From the NCBI RefSeq assembly GCF_033958435.1, contig NC_134142.1, positions 98,217,001 through 98,281,000 on the forward strand: a stretch of DNA of 64,000 nucleotides, read 5' to 3'. A program made the translations under genes and the position numbers. The notes beneath the pieces are model-generated. The model was not told the origin of the DNA, searched no databases, and saw only the letters and a list, made by a program, of their open reading frames with translations. This document shows positions 1-10,979 of this stretch, piece after piece (position 1 is the first letter of the stretch; every line of letters begins with the position of its first letter). The DNA comes from Carettochelys insculpta. Taxonomy: Eukaryota > Chordata > Testudines > Carettochelyidae.

Positions 1-230
1 AAGAAGCAGTAGGGCTGACAGAGTTGCCGGAACCCAAGGCAAGGTGCCTGTTCTGTGTTGTGAGAAGGGGCAGTCCTCAGATGGCAGAAGCGGGACTGGG
101 GCAGCCAGTCCCCAGCACCACCCAGACTGTGCCATGCTGCCCTCCCTGACCAGCCCTCAGAGCAGCCAAGAGCACTGACAGATCTTTTTAGCAAGACTTA
201 CATACCCTTAAATATGACCACATTCACCTA
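1..230. other. Non-coding, GC-richer than neighbours
   Basis: No open frame or recognised gene. The first 180 bases are noticeably GC-richer than what follows and may be an unclassified interspersed repeat. The last 50 bases are ordinary AT-rich DNA leading to the MITE target site. Confidence 0.4.
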
Positions 231-640
231 GGACATTTCTACATGACACTTGTTCCGAAAGCGTCATACTAATAAATGGCTGGAAAACACTAATGAGGCA
301 TGGGTGTAAATTTCCAGCACCTCATTAGCATACAGTCACATGATTCAGAGTCTAGAAGAAGCTCTTCCGGACTCTAAAATAGTGTGTAGAGGTGAGGGCC
401 CCATGGAGGATTTTCAGGAAGAAGAGGCTTCTGGAAGAAGAAGATCCTTCCAGGAGATCCTCTGGGGGGGCCACACCTCTCCATGCTGTTTTGGAGTCTG
501 AAAGAGCTTCTTCCGGATGCTGAATCATGTCACCGTATGCTACTGAGGTGCCGGAAATTTACATCCTCATCTCATTAGCATTTTCCGTGCCGTTTATTAG
601 CATGCCGCTTTTGGAACAAGTGGCATTTGCAGAAACAGCC
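231..640. mobile_element. Foldback MITE, Harbinger-like, 410 bp
   Basis: The two halves form one long imperfect palindrome: the left half can be followed in reverse complement through the right half almost to the centre near 435. Ends are GGACATTTCTACA and the complement of GGCTGTTTCTGCA. The same triplet CTA lies at 228-230 and 641-643, which fits a 3-bp target duplication. There is no coding capacity. The end sequence and 3-bp duplication point to PIF/Harbinger; the internal sequence differs from the other foldbacks in the window, so it is a separate and older family. Confidence 0.75.
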
Positions 641-643
641 CTA

Positions 644-894
644 GTGATTTGCCTGCAAATTGACTATCAGAAGCATTATTAAGTGAGGGTAATATATGTC
701 TCAACGTGACCAAGAACAATCTTAGATGGTGATGGTGATACGCACATAATATTATCTCCTACCTTGTTGGGATGAGTTAATTTTTACAAAGTGATTTAAA
801 GATGAAGCATTCATGTTCTCACTGTTTTGTTCTATGGTCTTCCAAATTCCTAAAGCTAAATTAAGCATTAAAACATTTCAGGCTTTCTTTGATT
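644..894. other. Non-coding, nothing recognised
   Basis: AT-rich unique-looking sequence with no supported feature. Confidence 0.5.
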
Positions 895-1070
895 CAGAGG
901 AGTAGCATGCTAGTCTGTATCCACAAGAATAATGGGAGGTCCTGTGGCACCTTATAGACTAACAGATTCATTGAAGCATAAGCTTTTGTGGCCAAAAACC
1001 ACAAAAGCTTATGCTCCAATAAATCTGTTAGTCTATAAAGGTGCTACAGGACCTCTTGTTGTTTTTGCAG
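895..1070. repeat. Inverted dimer of reptile short repeat
   Basis: Left arm (about 895-1000) reads forward through TAGTCTGTAT, CCTGTGGCACCTTATAGACT and GCATAAGCTTTTGTGG. The right arm (about 1000-1070) repeats the same consensus on the other strand. The junction is a short hairpin, TGTGG / CCACA around a CCAAAAA spacer. This non-coding repeat recurs six more times in the window. Its class (SINE or DNA element) cannot be decided from the sequence alone. Confidence 0.75.
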
Positions 1071-2061
1071 TTTATTTTTGGCTCCCAGATCTGAGTGACA
1101 AAGATTGATTCAAAGTAGTATGAAAAAAATCACTAGTCCAAAATCAACAATTTATTGCTGCTCCTGAGACACTCTAACACCAAACGAAACTCTAAGAAGA
1201 TTTAGCTTTTTTAAGATCTTTCTTTCAAATGTGTGTGTGTGGTTGAGGAAGGCGTGATCACTGCAGCAAAGGCATTTAGCTCTGCTAAGCAGAGTGCAAA
1301 ATGCCTCCAGGCAATTTTCAGTAAATATGCAGGAGAATGTAGAGTTAGATTTATGAGATTCTTTCCTCTAACCTATATAGCTTTGTGTTCCTGAAAGATG
1401 TTCCTTTTAATGTAAATGAGATAACACTAACTTTTAGCACTCAGCACTCATTTTTGTGCTTTGCTTTATACACTTTCAACTCTCTATACTGTTGTTGTAC
1501 AGTATAACTGTAAAGAAGGTATTAAGCCCAAATCAAGCAGAGTGCTTGGCTTCCTCCATTCCTGCTCAAGCTGAGAACTCAGGTCACCCCTCTCTGGAGG
1601 CTCCTTTGTGCTTCCTGGAAAGCAGTTTTGCTTTTAATATTCTTGCCCTCCTTTCTTCACTCATTAGGATTTTGTCCTTATGATTAACAGATTCTCCACC
1701 CCAATCTCCCTGATTTGTGCATCTTCCTGATTCACAGGTACCCTTAAGTTCTTTTCCCCATCCTGTTAAATTGAATGTTGTATCCACACTTTGTATTTTC
1801 AATAAAGGTTATAAGTAATGGAGGTTCGCTGCCTGGGGAGGCTGAAATTACCTGTTTTCAGAAAACACAAAGCAGGGGCTATTGTGGCAGTGTAATACAG
1901 TTCTTCCATAACCATACTGACAGGCCTAAAGCCTTCCTCTCCAGCCAGAATGAAAAGCAGCAGCCATTAAGCTAGGAGTCACATACACACATTCAATCTA
2001 CATTTCATGACAACAGTGTCACACTGGGCAGTTAAAAGGAGACCTGTTTTAATGATGCCCA
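1071..2061. other. Non-coding, nothing recognised
   Basis: AT-rich sequence. Two small overlapping frames (1456-1683 plus and 1584-1802 minus) look random: no domain, no codon bias, and each is antisense to the other. Confidence 0.5.
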
Positions 2062-2385
2062 GGGTGCATCTACACTAGCCCCATATTTCTAAATCAATTT
2101 AAAAAGATGTGGAGCCTCCACATGCATAACGATCTCTTATGAAATTGTTTTCAGTGGAAAGGGATGCACATTTTAAAATTGCTCTTCCCTTTCGATTTCA
2201 GGAAGAGTGGCCCTTTTCAAAATTCAAGGTCGAAATAGGGCATGTGTAGATGCTCCAGGGCCTCTATTTTGAAGTAGCAGGTCCTCCATGGCAGAGGCTG
2301 CAGGGAAAGTAGAGATGCTATTGCAAGCCCCAGCGGGAATCTACGGTCACTGGAGCAGGCCACTTAAAGCTGCAAGGAAACTCCA
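2062..2385 (-). mobile_element. Decayed Harbinger derivative, partial
   Basis: The left end GGGTGCATCTACACTAGCC is a Harbinger-type terminus. Further in, the motifs GTCGAAATAGG, GTGTAGATGCTC and GCAGGTCCTCCATGGC occur in the same order as in the right-hand subterminal region of the 711-bp family at 60584-61294. It is therefore a diverged relative lying in the same orientation as that copy. The other terminus is missing, so the element is truncated. Confidence 0.65.
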
Positions 2386-4104
2386 TGCAATATTTTATTA
2401 TGAAAAAAAAAAATCACCCCAGACTTGTGTGTGTTTAATCTTAAATGAAAAATAGTGCTGTAATTGGGAAATTAAAACTTTAGCCAGGACTACCTCCTGA
2501 AATAAATGCTTTTCCACAGGTTCTCCTTGGAGCGACTTCTGTCCTTTCCTTTATCCTATGTTTGGAGCATGTGTGTGTCTGAAAATTGCATTGGAAAGTG
2601 CATTGGTATTTGTTGGATTCGTGTTTTAAAAAGTTATGGAGTACGCACAATACTATGCAACTTCCATGACTTAAATGACAAAGAGCAAAGAATTAAAGTG
2701 AAACATTAAAACTCACACATCTCCAAACTTTTCAGAAAACACATAACATTGGGATAGCTTTGAAAATCTTGAAGAAAAACAAAACAACAGACTAAAAGTG
2801 GGGCTTCCCCTAGTACTATATTTATGTTAAAGAATACAAGCTCTATTTAAAGTTAGGTGCTTTCGAAAATCATATACAAAATTCATAATAGTTTATCAGA
2901 TTTACTGGACACCCTTGAAATCAGTATTCAAAATAACATTCTATTTGAGTATTTTGAAGCTTTGCCCTTTTTATTTTCTCACTTAATTCTTTGTATTTTA
3001 AAGCAGAAGTTATTTTTAATCACTCAGATTAAATTTAAATTACATCTATCCTCCTGCAAAGGCAAACTATCCCCCTGCAAAGGCAAACTATCCCCAAAAT
3101 CTTCATTCCTTTTAAGTGATAGTTTGTAACAAGGCTCAGATTTTTTTTTTCAGAGGGGGATAAAACAGAGGTCATCTCTATCCTCTGTCTTCTGAACACA
3201 AATGTTAAACCATACCTAAAGCTAGACAATTACAAAAAGAATTTATGCCGTGACTACTTCCCTGCTTGATAAAGAGTCCTGGTTTTATGTCAGTGCTTCA
3301 AATACAGCATTTCTAATATTCTTGCCAAAAGGAACTGAATCTCATTTTAACAAAATGATCACTTGCTTCAAAAATGGGTAGAATTATTAGTTATACCACC
3401 ATAAAATTTTAATATTACTAATCGGTGCATTCCAGCACCTCTTGTAGGCACAAAAGTTTGCTTCTAGTGTTTGGTAAGGTGATATATATTTCTATAGTTA
3501 ACTATCACCTTACTCGCAGCATTCACAGAATGCAAAAATCAATTTAATGCCGGCCTTACATGAGATTTTTTTTCTGTGTTGAAGGTAGTTCTTGGCATGA
3601 AATACAAGTTACACAGATACCTAAAGCTATACAAGTGATGAAGATCAATAGTTACAAAATATGATGATACATTTTACACAATCTACATACTATATAATTA
3701 GATTTAAATTTGGAATTGTCAAAGTAGCTTGGATTTTAGAAGTTGAACACCATTTTTTTAATTGATGTTTCCTTGATTAGAGAATGACCCTATTACTGAT
3801 TGGTTCCCAAGAGAACTCAGGAGTGCAATTCTGGAACCACAAGTCTGCCTACAGTACATACAGACATTTCATGACAGGCCAACTGCCTGCTGGGAGAAAG
3901 TCCTTTTTCCTCTCCTCCTCTCTACTTTCAGCTTTGAGGGCAAGGCACATCTCTTAAGTGGACCACTGCCTGATGAAGATTATGGTACCATAGTGGTCAG
4001 CTGGTAGTTTGCTCCTAATATCCTGTGGTATCAATGTCAGTTTTCTTAAGGTACACTCTTAATATCCTTGCAGCATTTCCTCTGACTGGGGTGGGTTATC
4101 TTTG
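2386..4104. other. Non-coding, mostly AT-rich
   Basis: No gene recognised. Apart from a short exact tandem duplication at 3053-3094 the stretch looks like unique intergenic or intronic DNA. Confidence 0.5.
3053..3094. repeat. Exact tandem duplication, 2 x 21 bp
   Basis: Two perfect copies of a 21-base unit starting CCTGCAAAGGCAAACTATCC, at 3053-3073 and 3074-3094. The lack of divergence suggests a recent slippage event. Confidence 0.9.
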
Positions 4105-4492
4105 GTCTTGTTTTGTTTGGAAAAGAGAAGATTGAGGAGAGACATGATAGCGGTTTTCAAGTATCTAAAAAGGTGTCGTAAGGAGGAGGGAGAAAAAGTT
4201 TTTCTTCTTGGCCTCTGAGGATAGAACAAGAGGTAATGGACTTAAACTGCAGCAAGGGAGGTTTAGGTTGGACATTGGGAAAAAGTTCCTAACTGTCAGG
4301 GTGGTCAAACAGTGAAATAAATTACCAAGGGAGATTGTGCAATTTCCATCACTGGAGATATTTAAGAACAGGTTAGATAGATGTCTATCAGGGATGGTTT
4401 AGACAGTGCTCGGTGCTGCCAAGAGGACGGGAAGCTGGAGTCAATGTCCTCTCGAGGTCCCTTCCAGTCCTAGCATTCTATGATTCTAAGAT
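4105..4492 (+). mobile_element. CR1 LINE, 3' end fragment
   Basis: The sequence follows the 3' end of vertebrate CR1: AAAAGAGAAGATTGAGG, then the region for the last residues of ORF2, then GGTCCCTTCCAGTCCTAGCA and the terminal ATTCTATGATTCTAA. This is the usual 5'-truncated form and codes for nothing intact. The same CR1 group appears at 54405-54932 (plus) and 55245-55752 (minus). Confidence 0.9.
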
Positions 4493-5261
4493 CTGACCAC
4501 AGATGACTACACACAATGTCCAACCCATTAGAAGTTGCTGCATGAAGATTATTTACTGCAACTATGAAAATGTAAAAATAAATGTTTTACAATTTAATAT
4601 AAATATTTATTTTTAAGAATGAAAAAATAAAATTTGAATTCTGCCAAGCCTACTTATGGAGTACAATGGAAGCAGGTCCAACCTACAACTCCCTTGGGGC
4701 ACCATGGCAGCACTTCAAAATTGAAGAATTTTATCTTTTGGCAACATATTTCAGAATTTGAAGTTCTGTTCAAAAACAACTTCTGTGGAGAACTTAGTCC
4801 CCACAACACAGACACTAAAACTGTTTTTAAAAATAATCACAGTAAATATTGATGAAAATGGGGAGAAATTGTTGTAATGTTTTCCTTGATTAGAGGTGCA
4901 GTGAATCAACTCTTCCTTGTAAGTTTCTCAGCTGTCTCACACTAAGGACAAAGGAATGGGAGATGGGCCATGCTTCAGAAGGACCTTCATACAACCAAAG
5001 TTCCACAAATGGGGAGTAGGCAAAATGAGTGGGGGAATATTTATCACCTTCAAACCAACTCTGTGGAGAATCCCCAGGCAAGTTAATGAACACCATGCTC
5101 TGTCCTAGAGACAACCATGCCATTCATTTAAAAGTGACTCCTTGGGAAAGGAGGAATCTCTGATGATAAAGTTACTTCAGAAGGGAGCTCCAAGAATGGG
5201 CAAAGCTCAAGAAGCACAGAACCTCCATGCAGATGAACCCTGCGACTAAGTTCTTGAGGAG
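4493..5261. other. Non-coding, nothing recognised
   Basis: Unique-looking sequence; short frames at 4634-4852 (+) and 4890-5123 (-) have no recognisable domain. Confidence 0.5.
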
Positions 5262-5490
5262 TAAAGGGACTTTGAAGTAACCTAGGCACTTCAAAGTACT
5301 GGCGGGTGAGCCACTGCTAGACATGAGCCAGCACTTTGAAGTTTAAAACTTCGAAGTTGCCACGGCGGGGTGGAGGTGGGGAATTTTCTTAATAAAGTGC
5401 TGCATATGCACCACAGCACTTCATTACTAAACTCGCAACACCCTACTTACCATCCCCCTTTTGAAATAGGGAGGTAATGTAGTTACAGCC
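5262..5490. mobile_element. Truncated Harbinger-like MITE
   Basis: Contains subterminal-type motifs CACTTCAAAGTACTGG, AAAACTTCGAAGTTGCC and GCACTTCATTACTAA, and ends with CCCCCTTTTGAAATAGGG and a decayed terminus TGTAGTTACAGCC at 5490. The left terminus is missing. Related to the foldback family at 39101-39535 and 43434-43869. Confidence 0.6.
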
Positions 5491-8400
5491 ATAGTGTATT
5501 TGAGAATAAGCCTGCTGTGTGGATAATCATCTACACTAGGTCAGATGAGCCTCTCAGAAATATCAGACACTTGGCAAAAAAATAATCAAACCACATATCA
5601 ACAATATCAGTGGTGCTACAGGTGAATGTAGTGATTTTCTTATTTACATTTTTCTTTGAATGATTTTGACATCATTACACAGATGGAGGCTTTAGGGAAA
5701 AAAAAGATGTAAATACTATATTTAGTTTTCTAGCCTTTGGAGAATTACACTGTCTCAGCTGGGAATAGCGTCCTATAAGACATGGGGAACACTACATTTA
5801 ACTACACCAGAAATGCCCATTGAGACTAACGTCCTTCAGATTACAACATACTTATTCCCCCACCCCACAATATTTTTAATATTGTTCTGAAAAACAACTG
5901 GACATACATTTACTGACTAGTGAATAGGCCTTCAGTTTAACCCCTCCTCACCCTTTGTGTTAACCTTCTTATATTTCCTACAGTACAAAGCCTTCATCAA
6001 AACTTCACATGTGCCACTAACTAAAATCATCTCTTAAAATTGAGTTATACTGGTACAAATTTCTGTTCAGACTCACACATCAATTCAAACTAATTCAAGA
6101 ACTGAGCAACACTTCATCCACATGCTGGTTGGGCTAGATACTGAGAAAACTAGGAAATGCTGTTGCAATCCATTTATTCAACCCTTAAGTAATTCCCGCC
6201 ATTCGAGGGCCAGATACAATGTGTATGAAGTCAATGGAAATCTTTTTAGGTTCAACGGATCCTTGGGTAAAACCCTAAGGACCTAGCAATTTGTTAGGAA
6301 CAACATCTTTACAAGTGTAAAACTCAGCTTGTTATATATCTGTTTCCTGTGAGATCAGGTGACTGCTCTCACAACAGCCTTGTGCAAGATGGGTTCCTAA
6401 TCCTTTGCAACAGTATAATTTATGACCCAAACTTCTTACCATAAAATCAACTGCAAACAACTCCTACGAACTTCACTGGCAGCAGCATTAATCTTTCAAT
6501 TTCACAATTCTGACTTATTCAGGGAATGACCTTTTATTTCATTTTCTAGCTGAGCTGTCTTCTCAGTGATCTGTAGCTAATATATGCTTAGCTGTCTTTA
6601 ATGGCACTCCCTTAGAAATATTTTTTTCATTCCATTGGTTTCCAGTTAAGGAGAAAGGTAAGAATACTATGTCTAGCACAGTCAGCTGTAGTGCTCGCTA
6701 AATCCGACAGTTCATTCCAAACTGCCGTTTTTATAGCTCATAGTACTGCAGCAATTTCCACAAATTGACTGACTTCAGTGCCCAATTTGTTTAAGGGGTA
6801 GAGGGGGGAGAGAGAGAGAGAGAGAGAGAGAAAGCACATGAACAATTTCTAAATTATTCCTAAATCTACCTGTTAACTTGCCTATTTTGCTGAAAAATGT
6901 AGCCTTTCCTTCCTTCTCTACATGCCCTTGGCAAGTCTAGACATGGAATTTTCTCTGAAGCATGATGTCTTGGATACAAATTCTTACGACAAATATGTAT
7001 CACAGTCAGACTTTGCTAGCATCCCTTTGTGTTAGCACAGCCATGTAGAAGAGTTAATTCTGGGGCAATATTACTCTTTCACTTTTGTCATTACTTTCAG
7101 CATATCTATCTTCTACCAGTAAATCCCAAAGGGTAAAAATGGGCATGGCATGAGTCTTGCCAATTTTCTGCCTTCCCTGAGATGTTGTTAGTTCATGGTA
7201 ATTTTCACTTATTTACTTCCCTCCATGTACAGTATTTTGGAAGTGTGGTACAACCAAGACGATGGAAAAAGATTAGTGTGTTTCACTGGCTGAATGTGTG
7301 TAAACCCTCGCTTAGATCTTTGCTTACAAAAGCAAAAGACCAATTGCCTGTTTCACCAATTTGCTACATGATTATTCTTGTTGAGTACAATTTTTGCTGT
7401 CACTGACTTCTTTTGTGCTGGTAATCTTAGCCAGGGATTGGCTGGAGCATGGGGCAGGCCAGAAAATAGTTGAGTACCAGCTCCTCTTTTATTTATTTAT
7501 TTTTTTTAAAAGGCACTACTCCTGCTTAAGCCTGGACTGAAATTTCTGAACTGTGCTCATCTTTATGATGCAATCTCAAGCCTTTCATAGGATAGTGAAT
7601 GTGAAAATACCTTTCCTTTTCTAGATTGTTTTATCAAGGGACTCAGAAGTGTGTGGGGTGGGATTAACTACTCTCTGTTTCTCCCAGCAAACAAGATCTA
7701 TTCATGAGGTCCACATATATCAGCCATGATCTGAAAATGAAGCCCACAGTATTATAATAATAATGCCCTTGAATAACTGGTTAGGATTCCATGTGTTTTA
7801 GCATTTTTTATCAGGCTTAGTTTCCATTACCTTTAATTAAATGCAGAGAAGCTCTCTTTAAATTTCCTGCTAGCTATTTTTTTCTCCTGCTTGTTTTTGT
7901 ATAAATTAGAAATCCCCAAATCTTTTCTACTGTTTTTTGTTGACTAGTTTGTGAATGATAGTGAGATTATAATATCAGAAAGACTTGAGCAATCCAGAGA
8001 AGAATGGATTTTTACTTTCTTTGAATCCTTGATTTTTGTTAACAAAACTATTGTGTTAGACAGCTTCCCACTTCAGCCAAGGTCTGAAAGAGCTCCCTAG
8101 ATTCCAGAGGCCTCCAGAGAAGAAAGAAATGATAAGACCCAATAGCTCTGCAATTATAAATTGTATAAGAATAAATCAGAAAGCTTGCTTTAAAAAAATG
8201 CCTGTGAGGCCTTTATTAAACAACATAAGGCAGCAGAAAAGAGGGGTAAACACAATATAATTCTGCAAATCATTGTTATATATTTGCAGGGACCCTACAT
8301 TTCAAATGGAAATTACGTGCATAAGCTTGCCAAGAGCATGGACAGAACAGATGGTTATGTCTTCCAGAAAGCGAACAAAAACACAAACAAAAATAGTGTA

Positions 8401-8769
8401 CATCCATATGCACTTGAAACTGTTCTGCATATTCATGGAACTAAACCCACGCAACAGCATATTCTTTTAGCAATCATGAGTCCCCCCTCCCCATACTCAT
8501 ATACCGTCAGTATTGAATCTATCCTGCTTCAGACAAGCATGGGTTCTGGGTCTCAATCCTGCAAGGTGCTGAGAAGAGTTATGCAAATAACACTTGTTTT
8601 AATTTTCTGGTAATTGTGAAATAATCAAGAAGAGTTTAGTTTTAAATTGAATAAAAAAAACCCAATTTTCAGTGACCCAAAAGTGTGAAAACATTTGTAA
8701 ATGTAATTTCTTTTCTGCCTGACATTTTTCATTTCATTATGGGCATTTTGGTAAAATGCTAAGGAGGAC
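5491..8769. other. Long AT-rich non-coding stretch
   Basis: Three kilobases without a recognisable gene or young repeat. Contains the GA microsatellite at 6808-6831. Short frames such as 7182-7406 show no domain. Confidence 0.5.
6808..6831. repeat. (GA)n microsatellite
   Basis: About twelve uninterrupted GA dinucleotides, preceded by a G-rich run. Confidence 0.95.
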
Positions 8770-8925
8770 TAACAGCCCAGAGTGGTTGCAGCTGAGGGAT
8801 TCATTTAGCTCACTGGGTACAGTGCTTTCCTTGGATGCAGGAGATGTGCTCAATTTCCTCTTCTGCCTGGAATAAAGAACTGTCTTCCACGTGGCAGGAG
8901 AGTGTCTACTCATTGGGCTATGACA
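8770..8925. repeat. tRNA-like foldback repeat
   Basis: The left arm carries TTTAGCTCACTGGGTACAG, resembling a tRNA A-box region, and 40 bases on TGTGCTCAATTTCC, resembling a degenerate B box. The right arm (about 8880-8925), read on the minus strand, gives TAGCCCAATGAGTAGAC followed by sequence matching the left arm. The unit is therefore a tRNA-related sequence in inverted duplicate. It is not a functional tRNA, as the cloverleaf is not maintained. Confidence 0.55.
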
Positions 8926-10678
8926 TGTTATGCAGTGTGTGTCTCTCAGTCTCTTCTTGGGCCATATCTTCATTGGACCAAAGAGACAGGGAGATTATAG
9001 AGCCCTGTTCATGTCATTTGGCTAGGATGTGAAACAAGCTTGAGGCCCTGTTCCCTAATGAGTATTTAAGTGGAACAGCTCCAAAAGGAGATGCTGACAG
9101 GTTCAGCTGCAGAATAACAAACGTGTTAAAGTTCTTACGCTAAATGAGACAGAACAAAGGCTTCAGCCTGGTCTCCCACATTTCAGGTGAGTTCTCTAGC
9201 TCCCAGGACAGTTATCTTGGCATAGATTGTCCTGTATTGTTCTGTTTCCATAAAAAACCTCAAAAGTTCTTAGGTTTATCCAGGAGTGAAATTAACTTAA
9301 AATTTCTTACAGGTACCGTCCTATTTCAACCCAGTGCCCTGCCAGATCTTTAAATAGCTTCCCAATGGCTTTTTCCGCCGCTCAGCCAGTTCTTGCTAGG
9401 GGACATCTGATTACTTTCACGTCTGGGTTTATCCCAGTGGAGAAGTTTTTTGAAAACTCAGAACTAAAGTAAAACAAAAACAAACCAAAAATTGGAACCA
9501 GAAAACTGTTTCCTACCCAGGTCTACTTACATTAACATTTGTACAGTCCTCATAATGGGATTTTGAGGAACAGTCCAAACATAAACCTTTTAAATAATGT
9601 GTACTATTAATATTTCATTTTAGTAATGCTCACAACATACTTATTTATAGACACTCCTATTATGAAAATATCATTTATCCAATTCCCTCTCTCCACTGCC
9701 CACTGTTTTGTATGTATATTGATACAATTTTTGATACACGGAACAATATGCAACCACTTGCCTGTGCAGTGCTCTGCATATCATAAGCATTGTGTTGGTT
9801 TATTTTATACTTCAAATTATTTCTCTGGAGGACTTCAGCAAACAGTGCTAATCTCCACCAGATGCAATGGAGAAAGGGTTGGAGAGCTCTCGCACAGCAT
9901 CTTTCTACAAAGCAAAAATATCTCTTCTGCCATATGACCATTCTTATTAGCTTGTCTGAACAGAAGGTGACAATTGCAATATTTTAGCAGAAGTCACCTA
10001 CAAATGTTAAGTGTTGCCAGGCACCATAACTCATACTATGCCCCCCACCCATCCTCCAACATAGTCACAGGGCTTCATAAGTGCAATTCACAACAATTGT
10101 CTGCATGGCTTTTGGCATCTCTTTTTGGCTGCTGTTCTGGTCAGGGATTTTGTTTCCGCTGAAGACAATGAAAAGTGCTAACATGGACAAAGCCTTTCCT
10201 ATGCAGTCAGACAAAGCCTTTCCTATGCAGTCAGTGCCAAATGCCTTAAACCCAAATTGCTTCTTGTCCAGAATCCATGTGCATAGTTCCTTGACATACA
10301 TCACACGCACAAGATTGTGTCTCACACTGCATAGGATTTCATTTAAAACCTTTTTTAGGTGTTGCTAATTAGAATTGGTCTTCACCACTGTACACTGGCC
10401 CTTCCTCACTTTTTTAGAAGGAAATCTCCTCACAGGTTTTTGCTTTTTTTAAACCAAGAAACATGAATAAAGAAGTTGATCAGAATTGATAGACTGTTGC
10501 TGCAAGATTAAAGTATTTAGATATTAATGATTATTGGATGAATTATACTCTTGAATTTTGCAGTATCCATTTTCCTAGCCAAAAATATGTAACAGGACAT
10601 TATTAAAATATTCTTCCATTCATTTGGGTTACATACAGGGAATCAGATGCAGCCTGTCCCTAATATTAATAAATTAGG
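8926..10678. other. Non-coding, nothing recognised
   Basis: AT-rich unique-looking DNA. Overlapping short frames on both strands between 9626 and 10368 have no domain and appear to be chance. A 24-bp duplication sits at 10186-10233. Confidence 0.5.
10186..10233. repeat. Exact tandem duplication, 2 x 24 bp
   Basis: The unit beginning GACAAAGCCTTTCCTATGCA occurs twice back to back (10186-10209, 10210-10233) without a mismatch. Confidence 0.9.
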
Positions 10679-10979
10679 CCAACAGTGTGCAAGGTGGGGG
10701 GGCAGGTCCCTTTGGGGTGCATAAAATTTTATGAGCACAGCACGATCAGCTGCTGTGCTCCAGTCTCATCCACCACACTAAAAATATTGAAATATGTTAC
10801 TGTTTTTATGTACGTGTATTCACACTTATATGCCCATTACTAAAGGTTTTACATTCTACAGACTTATTTTCTTACACATGCCAAAAGGTTCTCCACCTCC
10901 CATTGGTTTAAATTGCATTACACAGGTGCCAGGGACAAAATGTGGGACCCCAACATAAAAAGTTTGCTCATCCCTCCAT
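10679..10979. repeat. Probable unclassified interspersed repeat
   Basis: The stretch from GGTGGGGGGGCAGGTCCC to ACCCCAACATAAAAAGTTTG has the base composition and the kind of phrase (GGGACCCCAACATAAAAAG) seen in reptile interspersed repeats. No termini or target duplication can be seen. The assignment rests on recollection and is weak. Confidence 0.3.

Noticed and set aside
8284..8613. 109-codon open frame
   Set aside because: No domain, no codon bias and no splice context; it overlaps another random frame on the same strand.
8770..8925. Possible tRNA gene
   Set aside because: The A and B boxes are degenerate, the acceptor stem does not pair, and the sequence is an inverted duplicate typical of a repeat.
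9626..10368. Cluster of overlapping 60-100 codon frames on both strands
   Set aside because: All overlap one another in different frames and contain no recognisable motif; AT-rich DNA gives such clusters by chance.
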